From contig NZ_JAKLTM010000004.1 in assembly GCF_022012305.1 (NCBI RefSeq), positions 124,001 through 188,000 on the forward strand: a stretch of 64,000 nt of DNA, in the 5' to 3' direction. Below, piece after piece: positions 17,848 to 26,992 of the stretch (position 1 is its first letter; the number at the start of each line of letters is the position of its first letter). This DNA is from Ramlibacter paludis. Lineage in GTDB: Bacteria > Pseudomonadota > Gammaproteobacteria > Burkholderiales > Burkholderiaceae_C. The notes beneath the pieces are model-generated. The model was not told where the DNA came from and made no database searches. It was given only the letters and a program-made list of their open reading frames with translations. Position numbers and translations under genes: made by a program.

Positions 17848-18807
17848 ATGAAATTCCTGCTTCGCGCCACGCTGGCCGCGTCGATGCTTGCCCTGGCCGC
17901 GACCGGCCACGCCGACACCTGGCCCTCCAAGCCGATCCACTTCGTCGTGCCCTTCGGCCCGGGCGGCGCCAACGACCTGGTGGCGCGCTACGTGGCCGAG
18001 GCCGCCTCGCGCGAACTGGGCCAGCCGATCATCGTCGACAACAAGCCAGGCGCGGGCTCCGTGCTCGGCGCGGAGATCGTCGCGCGCTCGGCGCCCGACG
18101 GCTACACCTTCCTCGCGCCCGCCGCCGGGGTGATCACCAACGCGATGATCAAGAAGTCCATGCCGTACAAGGAGGACGACCTGGTGCCCGTGGTCTTCAT
18201 GGCCGTGAGCCCTTCGGTGATCGTGGTGCCGCCCGACTCGCCCATCAAGGACCTGAAGGACCTGGTGGCGCAGTCGAAGAAGGGCAAGGGCCTGACCTTC
18301 TCGACCGCCGGCACCGGCAGCACGCCGCACTTCGTCGCCGCGATGCTGCAGCACAAGGGCGGCGCCAAGCTGGACGTCATTCCCTACAAGAGCGGCTCCG
18401 AAGGCGTGATGGCGGTGATCGGCAAGCAGGTGGAAGCGACCTCCGAAGGCAGCCCGGTCGTGCTGCCGCAGGTCAAGGGCGGCAAGCTGCGCGCGATCGC
18501 CAGCACCTGGAACCGCCGCGTGGCCGCGCTGCAGGACGTGCCCACGGCGCAGGAGCAGGGCTTCCCTGACCTGGTCATCGGTCACTGGTCGGGCTTGTTC
18601 GCCCCCAAGGGAACGCCCGACGAGATCCTGGAGAAGATGAACGCCGCCGTGAACAAGGCGCTCAAGTCGGCGGAACTGCGCGCGAAGCTGATTCCGCAAG
18701 GCATCGATCCGCAGGGCGGCAGCCGCGAGGACTTCCGCAAGTTCCTGGCGAGCGAGAAGGCCAGGCTGGGCCCCGTGGCCAAGGCCGCGCAGATGCAGGC
18801 GGACTGA
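17848..18807 (+). CDS. Bug/TctC family tripartite tricarboxylate receptor protein
   Basis: A 319-residue periplasmic receptor. MKFLLRATLAASMLALAATG is the signal peptide and WPSKPIHFVVPFGPGGANDL the hallmark opening, followed by QPIIVDNKPGAGSVLGAE. An in-frame ATG at 17824, overlapping the upstream stop, would add eight residues before the signal peptide and cannot be excluded. Bug proteins bind carboxylates or other small organics and are hugely amplified in Burkholderiales, usually without TctAB genes nearby, as here. Confidence 0.92.
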   Translation: MKFLLRATLAASMLALAATGHADTWPSKPIHFVVPFGPGGANDLVARYVAEAASRELGQPIIVDNKPGAGSVLGAEIVARSAPDGYTFLAPAAGVITNAMIKKSMPYKEDDLVPVVFMAVSPSVIVVPPDSPIKDLKDLVAQSKKGKGLTFSTAGTGSTPHFVAAMLQHKGGAKLDVIPYKSGSEGVMAVIGKQVEATSEGSPVVLPQVKGGKLRAIASTWNRRVAALQDVPTAQEQGFPDLVIGHWSGLFAPKGTPDEILEKMNAAVNKALKSAELRAKLIPQGIDPQGGSREDFRKFLASEKARLGPVAKAAQMQAD

Positions 18808-18811
18808 TCGA

Positions 18812-18828
18812 CAGGCCTAGCCGGCCTG
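18812..18828. terminator. Short hairpin between convergent genes
   Basis: CAGGCC and GGCCTG form a 6-base stem with a 5-base loop. The right-strand gene ends five bases before it, and the stop codon of the left-strand YCII gene lies in the loop side of the stem. There is no T-run, so efficient intrinsic termination is uncertain. Confidence 0.35.
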
Positions 18829-19221
18829 AGGCGGCCGGCGCGCGAGCCAGTCGGGGGCCGGCGTCTCGTTGCTGTCCCGGAAAGCGCTCGCCTGCTCCGC
18901 CTCGATCGGGCGGATCTCGAAGGCCAGGCCGCATGCCAGACAAGGGTTGTCCGCGGCGATGCGGGCCGCCTCGTCGAGGCTGCCGGCCCGCACGAACCAA
19001 TAGCCGCCGATCACTTCCTTGGCTTCGGTGAAAGGCCCGTCGGTGATGCCGGAGCGCGTGACGAGCTTCGCTGCCTTCGCCAGCCGCTGCCCCGACCTGA
19101 ACTTGCCTTCCGTGACGAGCCGCGCGTGCCACGCATAGAACGCGTCGATGACCGCCTGGATTTCCGCAGGAGACCGGGCGGCGTCCCACTGTCCGCGCGA
19201 GAGCAGCAGGTATTCGTTCAT
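18817..19221 (-). CDS. YCII-related (DGPF domain) protein
   Basis: A 134-residue protein: MNEYLLLSRG at the start and the diagnostic TDGPFTEAKEVIGGYWFVRA in the middle. The DGPF/YCII family has a ferredoxin-like fold and is often found with extracytoplasmic sigma factors or VOC proteins; no function is established. Here it is directly followed upstream (19236-19714) by the remains of a PhnB-like VOC gene, a common pairing, and they are probably one operon. Confidence 0.88.
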   Translation of the reverse strand: MNEYLLLSRGQWDAARSPAEIQAVIDAFYAWHARLVTEGKFRSGQRLAKAAKLVTRSGITDGPFTEAKEVIGGYWFVRAGSLDEAARIAADNPCLACGLAFEIRPIEAEQASAFRDSNETPAPDWLARRPPQAG

Positions 19222-19235
19222 GGAGGCAGTCGCCT

Positions 19236-19714
19236 TCAGCCCTTGCGGGCCGCCTCGATCTTCGCGATGTCGATCTTTCCCATCTCCATCATGGCTTCGA
19301 AGGCGCGCTTCGCCGCGGCCGGGTCCGGATCGGTGATGGCCGCCGTGAGCGCCCGCGGCGTGATCTGCCACGACAGGCCCCACTTGTCCTTGCACCAGCC
19401 GCACGCGCTCTCCTGCCCGCCGTTGCCCACGATCGCTTTCCAGAGGCGATCGGTTTCCGCCTGGTCGTCCGTCGCCACCTGGAACGAGAAGGCCTCGTGT
19501 GCTGGAAGGCCGGCCCGCCGTTCAGCCCGAGGCAGGGAATGCCCATGACGGTGAACTCGACGGTGAGCACGTCGCCTTGCTTGCCGGAGGGAAAGTCACC
19601 GGGCGCGCGATGCACGGCGCCCACGGAGCTGTCGGGAAAGGTCTTCGCGTAGAACTGCGCGGCTTCGAGTGCGTCGCGGTTGTACCAGAGGCAGATCGTG
19701 TTCTTGCTCGTCAT
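19236..19714 (-). pseudogene. PhnB-like VOC family protein, interrupted by a frameshift
   Basis: The N-terminal half (NTICLWYNRDALEAAQFYAK through LNGGPAFQHT) and the C-terminal half (VATDDQAETDRLWKAIVGNG, then ACGWCKDKWGLSWQ) are in different frames. The family reads continuously as ...FQHTEAFSFQVATDDQ..., so about one base is missing near 19497 within CACACGAGGCC. Everything else looks intact: the start ATG at 19714, the family's WCKDKWG motif, and the end EAARKG. Either this is a recent inactivation or a sequencing error. Confidence 0.85.
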
Positions 19715-19818
19715 TGGCTTGCTCCAGGGTTGTGGGCGGCCGCCCGCCCCTCATGACGACGAAGCAGGTCCGGCCGAATCGACACGGACCGCCAGGTATT
19801 TTCTTGCCCGTCAGGGCA

Positions 19819-20469
19819 TCACGCCGCCGGGGCCGCCTTGCGCCTGGCCTTCCACGCACCGAACAGCACCAGCACCCCGGGCACCAGGATCATCGCCCAG
19901 ATGATCTTCTCCAGGTTCGCCTTCACCCAGGGGATGCTGCCGAAGAAGTAACCCGCGGTGACGATGCCGCCGACCCAGAGGATGCCGCCCGTCACGTCGT
20001 ACAGCGTGAACTTGCTGCGCGTCATGCGCGCCACGCCGGCCACGAAGGGCGCGAAGGTGCGCAGGAAGGGCATGAAGCGCGCCAGCACGATGGTGATGCC
20101 GCCGTACTTCTCGTAGAAGGCATGGGCCTGCTCGAAGGCGCGCTTGTTGAAGAAGCGCGAGTTCTCCCACTGGAACACCCGCGGCCCGAAGTAGTGGCCG
20201 ATGGTGTAGTTGCTCTGGTTGCCCAGGATGGCCGCGGCGATCAGGAGGCCCACGGCCACGGGATAGCTCATGAGGCCGACGCCGCACATCGCGCCCACCA
20301 CGAACAGCAGCGAGTCGCCCGGCAGGAAGGGCATCACCACGACGCCCGTCTCGACGAAGATGATCAGGAACAGCAGCGCGTAGACCCAGTTGCCGTAGTT
20401 GGCGACGAAAGTCTCGAGGTAGCGGTCGACATGCAGGATGAAGTCGCCGAGCAGCATCAGGTGTTCCAT
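19819..20469 (-). CDS. DedA family membrane protein
   Basis: A 216-residue inner-membrane protein. Conserved DedA elements are ETGVVVMPFLPGDSLLFVVG with its acidic residues, QSNYTIGHYFGPR, and RFMPFLRTFAPFVAGVARM. About five hydrophobic segments are present. Members act as undecaprenyl-phosphate or phospholipid transporters and affect membrane potential. The start ATG at 20469 lies ten bases downstream of the stop of the Hsp70-like gene, suggesting one transcript. Confidence 0.92.
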   Translation of the reverse strand: MEHLMLLGDFILHVDRYLETFVANYGNWVYALLFLIIFVETGVVVMPFLPGDSLLFVVGAMCGVGLMSYPVAVGLLIAAAILGNQSNYTIGHYFGPRVFQWENSRFFNKRAFEQAHAFYEKYGGITIVLARFMPFLRTFAPFVAGVARMTRSKFTLYDVTGGILWVGGIVTAGYFFGSIPWVKANLEKIIWAMILVPGVLVLFGAWKARRKAAPAA

Positions 20470-20478
20470 GGGCGGCGA

Positions 20479-21801
20479 TTATCCCTGCCCGCCGGCGTAC
20501 AGACGTTGCGCGTGCACGCCCAGGCCTGCCGCCACGCTGGCATGGCGGTCGCCGTGGATCGCCTTGGCGCCGGGGGCTGCCGCGGCAATGCGCTCCACCA
20601 GCGGCTCGAAGCCGGTGGAGCCGCCGGTGAAATAGAGCACGTCCACCTGCTGCGGCCGCACGCCGGCCGCGCGCAGCGTCTCGCCGGCCGCATCGACGAT
20701 GCGCTGCAGCTCGGTGTCCAGCGCCTGCACCGCCTGCGCTTCGTCGAGGCTCGAGGCAAGGCCGGACTCGAGCCGGCCCAGGTCGATGCGGGTCGCGCCG
20801 CCGGAAGCCACCGCGATCTTGGCCGCCTCGGCCTGCCCCAGCAGCGCATGCCCGAGGTGATCCTCCACCACCGTCATCAGCCGCTGGTGCTGCCACGGGT
20901 CGCCGTAGAAGGACTTCATCTGCCGCAGTTCGTGCACGCGCGGCGCGCTGTACACCGTGTTGATCAGGTGCCAGGTGGCGAGGTCGAAGTAGACCTTGCT
21001 CGGCACCTCGCGCGGCGGCGCGCCGCCCGGGCGCTGCGGGCCCAGGCCCTTGTAGCCGCAGGCCGGCAGGATGGCGGCCAGTTCGACCTGGCGGTCGAAG
21101 TCGGTGCCGGCCACGTGCACGCCGTGGTTGGCCAGGATGTCGGCCTTGCGGTCCAGGCGCTTGCGCCGCTCGGGGCCCACGCGCACCAGCGAGAAGTCGG
21201 AGGTGCCGCCGCCGATGTCGGCCACCAGCACCAGCTCCTCTTTCGTCGCCGTGTTCTCGTAGTCGAGGGCGGCCGCGATCGGCTCGTACTGGAAGCTGAT
21301 CTCGCTGAAGCCCACGCGCCGCGCCGCTTCCTCCAGCGCCTGCTGCGCCTGCGCGTCGCGCTCGGGCTCGTCATCGACGAAGAACACCGGGCGGCCCAGC
21401 ACCGCGCGCTGCAGGGGCGCGCCCGCCGACGCCTCGGCCAGCTTCTTCAGGTGACCGAGGTAGCCGGCCACCACGTCGAGGTAGGCCACCATGTGGCCGC
21501 TGCCGACTTCGGTCTGCTGCCCTGCCAAGGTCGAGCCGAGCACGCTCTTCATCGAGCGCATCAGCCGGCCTTCGTGGCCTTCGACGTAGGCGGCCAGCGC
21601 CTCGCGCCCGTACAGGCGCAAGGGCTCCTGGTGCGCAGCGCGCCCTTCCACCTGGTAGAAGACCGCGGTGGGCATGGTGCGCTGGCCCATTTCGACGTCG
21701 ACGAGCTCCATGTGGGCGCCGCCGGGCGAGACGGCAATGGCGGAGTTGGAGGTGCCGAAATCGATGGCGCAGAAGGGGGTGGCGGGCTTGCGTGGGGTCA
21801 T
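20479..21801 (-). CDS. yegD: Hsp70 family protein, YegD-like
   Basis: A 440-residue actin-fold ATPase. FGTSNSAIAV near residue 15 is phosphate-binding loop 1, VLVADIGGGTSDFSLV is loop 2, and YFTGGSTGFEPLVERI the adenosine site. There is no C-terminal substrate-binding domain, as in E. coli YegD, so it is not a canonical DnaK. Its cellular role is unknown. It is divergent from mutL with 49 bases between start codons. Confidence 0.88.
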   Translation of the reverse strand: MTPRKPATPFCAIDFGTSNSAIAVSPGGAHMELVDVEMGQRTMPTAVFYQVEGRAAHQEPLRLYGREALAAYVEGHEGRLMRSMKSVLGSTLAGQQTEVGSGHMVAYLDVVAGYLGHLKKLAEASAGAPLQRAVLGRPVFFVDDEPERDAQAQQALEEAARRVGFSEISFQYEPIAAALDYENTATKEELVLVADIGGGTSDFSLVRVGPERRKRLDRKADILANHGVHVAGTDFDRQVELAAILPACGYKGLGPQRPGGAPPREVPSKVYFDLATWHLINTVYSAPRVHELRQMKSFYGDPWQHQRLMTVVEDHLGHALLGQAEAAKIAVASGGATRIDLGRLESGLASSLDEAQAVQALDTELQRIVDAAGETLRAAGVRPQQVDVLYFTGGSTGFEPLVERIAAAAPGAKAIHGDRHASVAAGLGVHAQRLYAGGQG

Positions 21802-21850
21802 GGGCGGGGGCGGGATTGTAACGGCCCCGGATCTCTAGAATGGGCGCCAG

Positions 21851-23653
21851 ATGAACGCCGTGCTCTCCTCGCCCCAACGCCGCCCGATCCGCGAACTGCC
21901 CGACGAGCTGGTGAGCCAGATCGCCGCCGGCGAAGTGGTCGAGCGCCCGGCCTCGGTGGTGCGCGAGCTGGTCGACAACGCGCTGGACGCCGGCGCCTCC
22001 CAGGTCACGGTGCGGCTGCTGGCCGGCGGCGTGCGCCTGATCTGCGTGGAAGACGACGGCGGCGGCATCGCCCGCGAGGAACTGCCGCTGGCGCTGAAGC
22101 GCCACGCCACCAGCAAGATCGGCTCGCTGGCCGACCTGGAGTCGGTGGCGACCATGGGTTTCCGCGGTGAGGCGCTGGCTGCGATCGCGTCCGTGTCGGA
22201 GCTCAGCCTGCTGTCGCGCCGGCCGGAACAGGCCACCGCCTTCCTGCTCGATGCCGGCAGCGGCGAGCTGCGACCGGCCGCGCGCAACACCGGCACCACG
22301 GTGGAAGTGAAGGAGCTGTTCTTCAGCACGCCGGCGCGCCGCAAGTTCCTGAAGACGGACGCCACCGAACTCGCGCATTGCCTGGAGGCCGTGCGCCGCC
22401 ATGCGCTGGCGCGGCCGGACGTCGGCTTCACCGTCTGGCACGAAGGCAAGTTGGTGGAGCAGTGGCGCGCGGGTTCGCGCGAGCAGCGCCTGGCCGACGT
22501 GCTGGGCGACGAGTTCATCGAACAGAGCGTCGCGGTCGACGTGGTGGCCGGGCCGCTGCGCATCACCGGCCGCGCCGGCATTCCCGATGCGGCGCGGTCA
22601 CGCGCCGACTGGCAGTTCGCCTATGTCAACGGGCGCTACGTGCGCGACAAGGTCATCACGCACGGCGCCCGCAGCGCCTACGAAGATCTTCTGCACGGCA
22701 ACCGGCAGCCGGTCTATGCGCTGTACGTCGAGATCGCGCCGGAGCGGGTCGACGTGAACGTGCATCCGACCAAGATCGAAGTGCGCTTCCGGGATAGCCG
22801 CGAGGTGCACCAGGCGGTGCGGCGGGCGGTGGAGTCGGCGCTGTCGGCGCCGCGCGCGGCGCTGGTGCCGACGGCGCCCGTGCAGCAGGAGATTGCGCCT
22901 GCGGCGCCGGCGTTCCAGGGCTGGCGGCAGTCGGGGATGGGCTTGGGGAACGTGGTGTCCGATGTGGGGCTGCTCTGGGATGGTGGGGTCGCTGCGCGAA
23001 CCCACCCTACGGAACCCGCGTTCGTAGGCCGTGGTGAGCGCGAAGCCGCACCGCGGCTCCCCGAAGGCGACTGGCCCCTGGGCCGCGCCATCGCCCAACT
23101 GCAGGGCATCTACATCCTCGCCGAAAACGCCCAGGGCCTGGTCGTGGTCGACATGCACGCGGCACACGAACGCATCGTCTACGAGCGCCTGAAGACGCAG
23201 ATGGACGCGCAGGCCATCCGCAGCCAGCCGCTGCTGATCCCCGCCACCTTCGCCGCCACGCCGGCCGAAGTGGCAACGGCCGAAGCCTGCGAAGCCACGC
23301 TGGAAGCGCTGGGCCTCTCGATCACGCCCTTCTCGCCCAAGACCCTGGCCGTGCGCGCCGTGCCCGCGGCCCTGGCCAATGGCGACGCGGTGGAACTCGC
23401 CCGCAGCGTGCTGGCGGAACTGGCCCAGCACGACGCCAGCAGCGTCGTCGAGCGCGCCCGCAACGAACTGCTCGGCACCATGGCTTGCCACGGCGCCGTG
23501 CGCGCCAACCGCAAGCTCACGCTGGAGGAGATGAACGCCCTGCTGCGCCAGATGGAGGAGACCGAGCGCTCCGACCAGTGCAACCACGGCCGCCCCACCT
23601 GGCGCCAGCTCACGGTGCGCGAGCTGGACGCCCTCTTCCTGCGCGGCCGTTGA
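21851..23653 (+). CDS. mutL: DNA mismatch repair protein MutL
   Basis: A 600-residue protein. The N-terminal GHKL ATPase has ELVDNALDAGAS, EDDGGGIAREEL and TMGFRGEALAAIASVS. The C-terminal domain contains DMHAAHERIVYE, matching the nicking-endonuclease motif DQHAxxExxxxE, plus ACHGAVR and CNHGRPT, so the protein is predicted to have intrinsic endonuclease activity, as in species without MutH. A hairpin repeat at 22982-23010 lies in frame in the linker and encodes GVAARTHPTEPA. Length is normal. Confidence 0.96.
   Translation: MNAVLSSPQRRPIRELPDELVSQIAAGEVVERPASVVRELVDNALDAGASQVTVRLLAGGVRLICVEDDGGGIAREELPLALKRHATSKIGSLADLESVATMGFRGEALAAIASVSELSLLSRRPEQATAFLLDAGSGELRPAARNTGTTVEVKELFFSTPARRKFLKTDATELAHCLEAVRRHALARPDVGFTVWHEGKLVEQWRAGSREQRLADVLGDEFIEQSVAVDVVAGPLRITGRAGIPDAARSRADWQFAYVNGRYVRDKVITHGARSAYEDLLHGNRQPVYALYVEIAPERVDVNVHPTKIEVRFRDSREVHQAVRRAVESALSAPRAALVPTAPVQQEIAPAAPAFQGWRQSGMGLGNVVSDVGLLWDGGVAARTHPTEPAFVGRGEREAAPRLPEGDWPLGRAIAQLQGIYILAENAQGLVVVDMHAAHERIVYERLKTQMDAQAIRSQPLLIPATFAATPAEVATAEACEATLEALGLSITPFSPKTLAVRAVPAALANGDAVELARSVLAELAQHDASSVVERARNELLGTMACHGAVRANRKLTLEEMNALLRQMEETERSDQCNHGRPTWRQLTVRELDALFLRGR
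22982..23010. repeat. Dispersed hairpin repeat in the mutL linker
   Basis: GGTGGGGTCGC and GCGAACCCACC form an 11-base stem with one mismatch and a 3-base loop, followed by CTAC. This is the GTAGGGTGGGTT-type repeat that is usually intergenic in many beta- and gammaproteobacteria. Here it is translated in frame within the unstructured MutL linker. Confidence 0.7.
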
Positions 23654-23686
23654 ACTTGTAGCCGGCCCGCCGACTCAACCTCAGCC

Positions 23687-24541
23687 ATGAAGCGCCGTTA
23701 CCTGCTTGCCGCCGCCGCCGTGCTGGCTGCCGCCCTTAGCGTGGGCTGTTCCACCCTCGACGAACGCCAGCGTGCCTGGATCTTCCAGCCCAGCGACCGC
23801 GCCTGGGGCGGCAGCGCCGACCTGGCGCGCGACATGCTGGACGTCTGGATTCCCTTCCAGTCGAAGGTGACGAACGAGCCGGCCAAGCTGCACGGCCTGT
23901 GGCTGCCGGCCGAACGCGGGGTGGCGAAGGCGCCGGTCTTGCTGTACCTGCACGGCGCGCGCTGGAACGTCGAAGGCTCGGCGCCGCGCATCAAGCGCAT
24001 GCAGCAGCTCGGCTTCTCGGTGCTGGCCATCGACTACCGCGGCTTCGGCAAGAGCAGCCCCGGCCTGCCTTCGGAAGACATGGCCTACGAAGATGCCCGC
24101 GTCGCCTGGGACTGGCTGGCCGCGCAGCATCGGGACCGCCCGCGCTACGTCTTCGGGCACTCCCTGGGCGGGGCGATCGCGATCGACCTCGCCTCGAAGG
24201 TCGAGGACGAGCAAGGCGTGATCGTCGAAGGCACGTTCACCTCGATCGCCGACGTGGCCAGTTCGATGAAATGGGGTTGGTTGCCGGTCGGCCCGCTGAT
24301 CACGCAGCGTTTCGAATCGGTGCGCAAGGTCGGGCAGCTGCATTCGCCGCTGCTGGTGGTGCATGGTGCGGAGGACAGCCTGATCCGCAGCGACCTCGGC
24401 CGGCGGCTGTACGAAGCCGCAAGCGGCCGCAAGCAGTTCCTGCTGGTCGAAGGCGGCTCGCACCACAGCACGATGGCGGTCGGGCAGGCGCAGTACCGCG
24501 CCGCGCTGGCGCAGTTCTTCCGCCTGGCCGAGTCGAATTAG
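23687..24541 (+). CDS. Alpha/beta hydrolase lipoprotein (BEM46-like)
   Basis: A 284-residue protein with a lipoprotein signal (LAAALSVGC, cysteine near 21). The fold shows oxyanion-side LLYLHGARWNVEG, nucleophile elbow FGHSLGGAIAI, acid loop VVHGAEDSLIRSDL and catalytic histidine EGGSHHSTM. It is probably a membrane-anchored esterase facing the periplasm. It follows mutL by 33 bases on the same strand. Confidence 0.9.
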   Translation: MKRRYLLAAAAVLAAALSVGCSTLDERQRAWIFQPSDRAWGGSADLARDMLDVWIPFQSKVTNEPAKLHGLWLPAERGVAKAPVLLYLHGARWNVEGSAPRIKRMQQLGFSVLAIDYRGFGKSSPGLPSEDMAYEDARVAWDWLAAQHRDRPRYVFGHSLGGAIAIDLASKVEDEQGVIVEGTFTSIADVASSMKWGWLPVGPLITQRFESVRKVGQLHSPLLVVHGAEDSLIRSDLGRRLYEAASGRKQFLLVEGGSHHSTMAVGQAQYRAALAQFFRLAESN

Positions 24542-24569
24542 CGCGCAGGGTCGGGCCCTGCACGACCCT

Positions 24570-24797
24570 TCACCCGCCGTGCTGGTTGGGGTCGTCCGCC
24601 TGGGGGTGGGAGGATTGGCCCTCCTGCTGCCCGCTGTCCGAGGAGGACATGGGCCTTCCGGTCGCCGCCTTGCGGAAACCAAGCTTGTTCAATTCGCGTT
24701 CCAGCAACTGCTTTCGGACCTCCATCGGAAGCGTTTCCGATGACCAGGTTCCCGATAGTCCGTCGTCTGGTTCGCTGCCAGATCTGATTGCACTCAT
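24570..24797 (-). CDS. Small protein of unknown function
   Basis: A 75-residue frame from the ATG at 24797. A central amphipathic stretch LPMEVRKQLLERELNKLGFR is followed by a Ser/Gln/His-rich, apparently disordered tail ending PNQHGG. It lies 80 bases downstream of the response-regulator gene on the same strand. I recognise no family; the case rests on composition and on the lack of any competing gene. Confidence 0.4.
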   Translation of the reverse strand: MSAIRSGSEPDDGLSGTWSSETLPMEVRKQLLERELNKLGFRKAATGRPMSSSDSGQQEGQSSHPQADDPNQHGG

Positions 24798-24877
24798 ATG
24801 CACATAGTGGGCGCTGGCCCGGCTTTTTACTGTCAGGGCTGGCTTGAGACGCCTGTAAGAACGGTCCGACAGCCCCC

Positions 24878-25264
24878 TCACGGGCCGGAGTTCTCGCGCG
24901 CGGAGAGGTCGCCGCACCAGGCGATGAAACGTTCGGTTTCGCTCTTGTCGAAGACTTCGTCGGCGCCCAGGTCGATGCAGTGCTGGCGCACGCCGGGCGT
25001 GGCATAGCTGCTGAACACAGCAATGGCGCCGCCGTTGGGGTCTCCCTTGCAGCGACGGATGACGTTCATGCCCGCGCCCTGGTCGAGGACCAGGTCGACG
25101 ATGGCCAGGTCCCAGCCACCCTTGTGTTCTTCCAGCCAGAGGTTGGCCTCGGCCTCCGTGCTGGCCGCGGCCACCACGCGAAAGCCGCCCATCGATGCGA
25201 AGAGGTCCGTCAACAGCCCGCGCATCCGCTGGATGTCTTCCACGAGGAACACCCGCATTTCCAC
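24878..25264 (-). CDS. Single-domain response regulator
   Basis: A receiver domain of about 128 residues with no output domain, like CheY or Spo0F. Acidic pocket in VFLVEDIQR, phosphoacceptor aspartate in LAIVDLVLD, conserved Ser/Ala region IAVFSSYATP and lysine in EVFDKSETE. GTG at 25264 has GGAG six bases upstream and is preferred over the ATG at 25258. No histidine kinase is adjacent, so the signal source is unknown. Confidence 0.88.
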   Translation of the reverse strand: MEMRVFLVEDIQRMRGLLTDLFASMGGFRVVAAASTEAEANLWLEEHKGGWDLAIVDLVLDQGAGMNVIRRCKGDPNGGAIAVFSSYATPGVRQHCIDLGADEVFDKSETERFIAWCGDLSARENSGP

Positions 25265-25396
25265 AACTGTCTCCAAAATAATGCACTCCTGACAAGCGAT
25301 TCTCGTTCTTGCGCGGATCCACCGGGGGTCGCTGAAACCAAATGCGTACTGCCTGTGCGGCAGCCAGCGCGGCAGTGGCTCTGCTAACCTCGACCG

Positions 25397-26335
25397 ATGC
25401 CTGCCGCCCTGCCCGCGACCATCGCGCTTGCCGGCCCGACCGCCTCGGGCAAGACGGCGGCCGCGCTGCGCCTGGCGCAGGCGCTAGCCGCGGAAATCAT
25501 CAGCGTCGATTCGGCGCTGGTCTACCGCGGCATGGACATCGGCACCGCCAAGCCGAGCGCACAGGAGCAGGCCCTGGTGCCGCACCACCTGCTGGACATC
25601 CGCGATCCGGCGCAAGCCTATAGCGCCGCGGAGTTTGCCACCGATGCGCAGCGGCTGGTCGCGCAGATCCGCGCGCGCGGCCGGCGCGTGCTGCTGGTGG
25701 GCGGCACCATGCTGTACTTCAAGGCCTTGTTCGAAGGGCTCTCCGCGCTGCCCGCGGCCGATGCCGAAGTGCGCGAAGCGATTTCGAACGAGGCCACCAC
25801 CGCGGGTTGGCCGGCCATGCACGCGCAACTGGCGCAGGTCGACGCAGCCACGGCGGCGCGGCTCGCGCCCAACGACGCCCAGCGCATCCAGCGCGCGCTG
25901 GAAGTGTTCCGGGTGAGCGGCATGCCAATGTCGCAATGGCATGCGCAGGCCGAAGCCGCCACGCCGGAGTTCAAGCCCGACCTGTTCCTGTCGCTCGAGC
26001 CGGCCGACCGCGGCTGGCTGCACGAACGCATCGCGCAGCGCTTCGATGCGATGCTGGCGGCCGGCTTTCTCGACGAGGTGCGGGCCTTGCGCGCACGCGG
26101 CGACCTGCATCCGGGCCTGCCCAGCATCCGCTGCGTGGGTTACCGGCAGGCGTGGGAGGCGCTGGACAGCGGCGAGCCGCTGGCCTCTTTGCGCGAGCGC
26201 GGCATCGCCGCCACGCGCCAGCTGGCCAAGCGCCAGCTCACCTGGCTGCGCGGCATGGAGCAGCGCCGCGTGATCGCCTGCGACGCGCCGGACGCCCTGC
26301 AGCAGGTGCTGGCCGCCGCCGGAGTCCCCGCATGA
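25397..26335 (+). CDS. miaA: tRNA dimethylallyltransferase MiaA
   Basis: A 312-residue enzyme adding the dimethylallyl group to A37 of tRNAs that read codons starting with U. Walker A is GPTASGKT at 13-20; the [17 protein letters not shown] segment and the HHLLDIRDP segment are family hallmarks, as is [11 protein letters not shown]. In many proteobacteria miaA lies beside mutL; here about 1.7 kb with three genes separates them. Its stop overlaps the ATG of the ABC ATPase (ATGA). Confidence 0.96.
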   Translation: MPAALPATIALAGPTASGKTAAALRLAQALAAEIISVDSALVYRGMDIGTAKPSAQEQALVPHHLLDIRDPAQAYSAAEFATDAQRLVAQIRARGRRVLLVGGTMLYFKALFEGLSALPAADAEVREAISNEATTAGWPAMHAQLAQVDAATAARLAPNDAQRIQRALEVFRVSGMPMSQWHAQAEAATPEFKPDLFLSLEPADRGWLHERIAQRFDAMLAAGFLDEVRALRARGDLHPGLPSIRCVGYRQAWEALDSGEPLASLRERGIAATRQLAKRQLTWLRGMEQRRVIACDAPDALQQVLAAAGVPA

Positions 26336-26976
26336 TGCTGGTGGTCAACGGCCTGGCCAAGCGCTATGGCGAAAGCACCGTGTTCCGCAACGTCTCGCTG
26401 GCCGTGGCGGCCGGCGAGTTCGTCGCCATCGTCGGCGAGTCGGGCGTGGGCAAGTCGACCCTGCTCAATTGCATGGCGGGCCTGGACACCTGGCAGGAAG
26501 GCACGATCCGCGTGGGCGGCACCGACCTGGGCACGCTGGACGACGAGCGCCGCGCGCTGCTGCGGCGCGCGCAGTTGGGCTTCGTGTTCCAGGCCTTCCA
26601 CGTGCTGCCGCACCTGGACGTCGCGCAGAACGTCGGCCTGCCGCTGCTGTTGCTGCAGCGGCCCGATGCGGCGCGGGTCGAGGCGATGCTGGACGCGGTC
26701 GGGCTGGCCGGGCTGGGTGCGCGGCTGCCGCAGGAGTTGAGCGGTGGGCAGTTGCAGCGCGTAGCGATCGCGCGCGCCCTGGTGCATCAACCCCAGCTGC
26801 TGCTGGCCGACGAACCGACCGGCAACCTGGATCCGACGACCGCTGCGCGGGTGATGCAGGTGCTGCGCGACCAGGCGCGCGCGACCGGGGCGGCGCTGGT
26901 GCTGGTCACGCATTCGGAAGCCGCTGCGGGGCTGGCGGACCGGGTGCTGCATCTGCGCAGCGACGGGATCGGTTGA
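26332..26976 (+). CDS. ABC transporter ATP-binding protein (LolD/AttE-like)
   Basis: A 214-residue ATPase: Walker [10 protein letters not shown], signature LSGGQLQR, Walker [14 protein letters not shown]-loop LVTHSEAA. This MacB/LolD type powers FtsX-like permeases in lipoprotein export or envelope remodelling rather than import. No permease is adjacent; the matching FtsX-type gene starts at 28954, about 2 kb downstream on the same strand, after three inserted genes. The two probably form one transporter. Confidence 0.9.
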   Translation: MMLVVNGLAKRYGESTVFRNVSLAVAAGEFVAIVGESGVGKSTLLNCMAGLDTWQEGTIRVGGTDLGTLDDERRALLRRAQLGFVFQAFHVLPHLDVAQNVGLPLLLLQRPDAARVEAMLDAVGLAGLGARLPQELSGGQLQRVAIARALVHQPQLLLADEPTGNLDPTTAARVMQVLRDQARATGAALVLVTHSEAAAGLADRVLHLRSDGIG

Positions 26977-26992
26977 TCCCCGTCCGGGATCA
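26974..26992. terminator. Palindrome formed by two convergent stop codons
   Basis: TGATCCC and GGGATCA form a perfect 7-base stem with a 5-base loop. The first TGA is the stop of the ATPase gene and the complement of the last TCA is the stop of the DsbC-like gene, so both genes end inside the same hairpin. There is no T-run. Confidence 0.45.
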
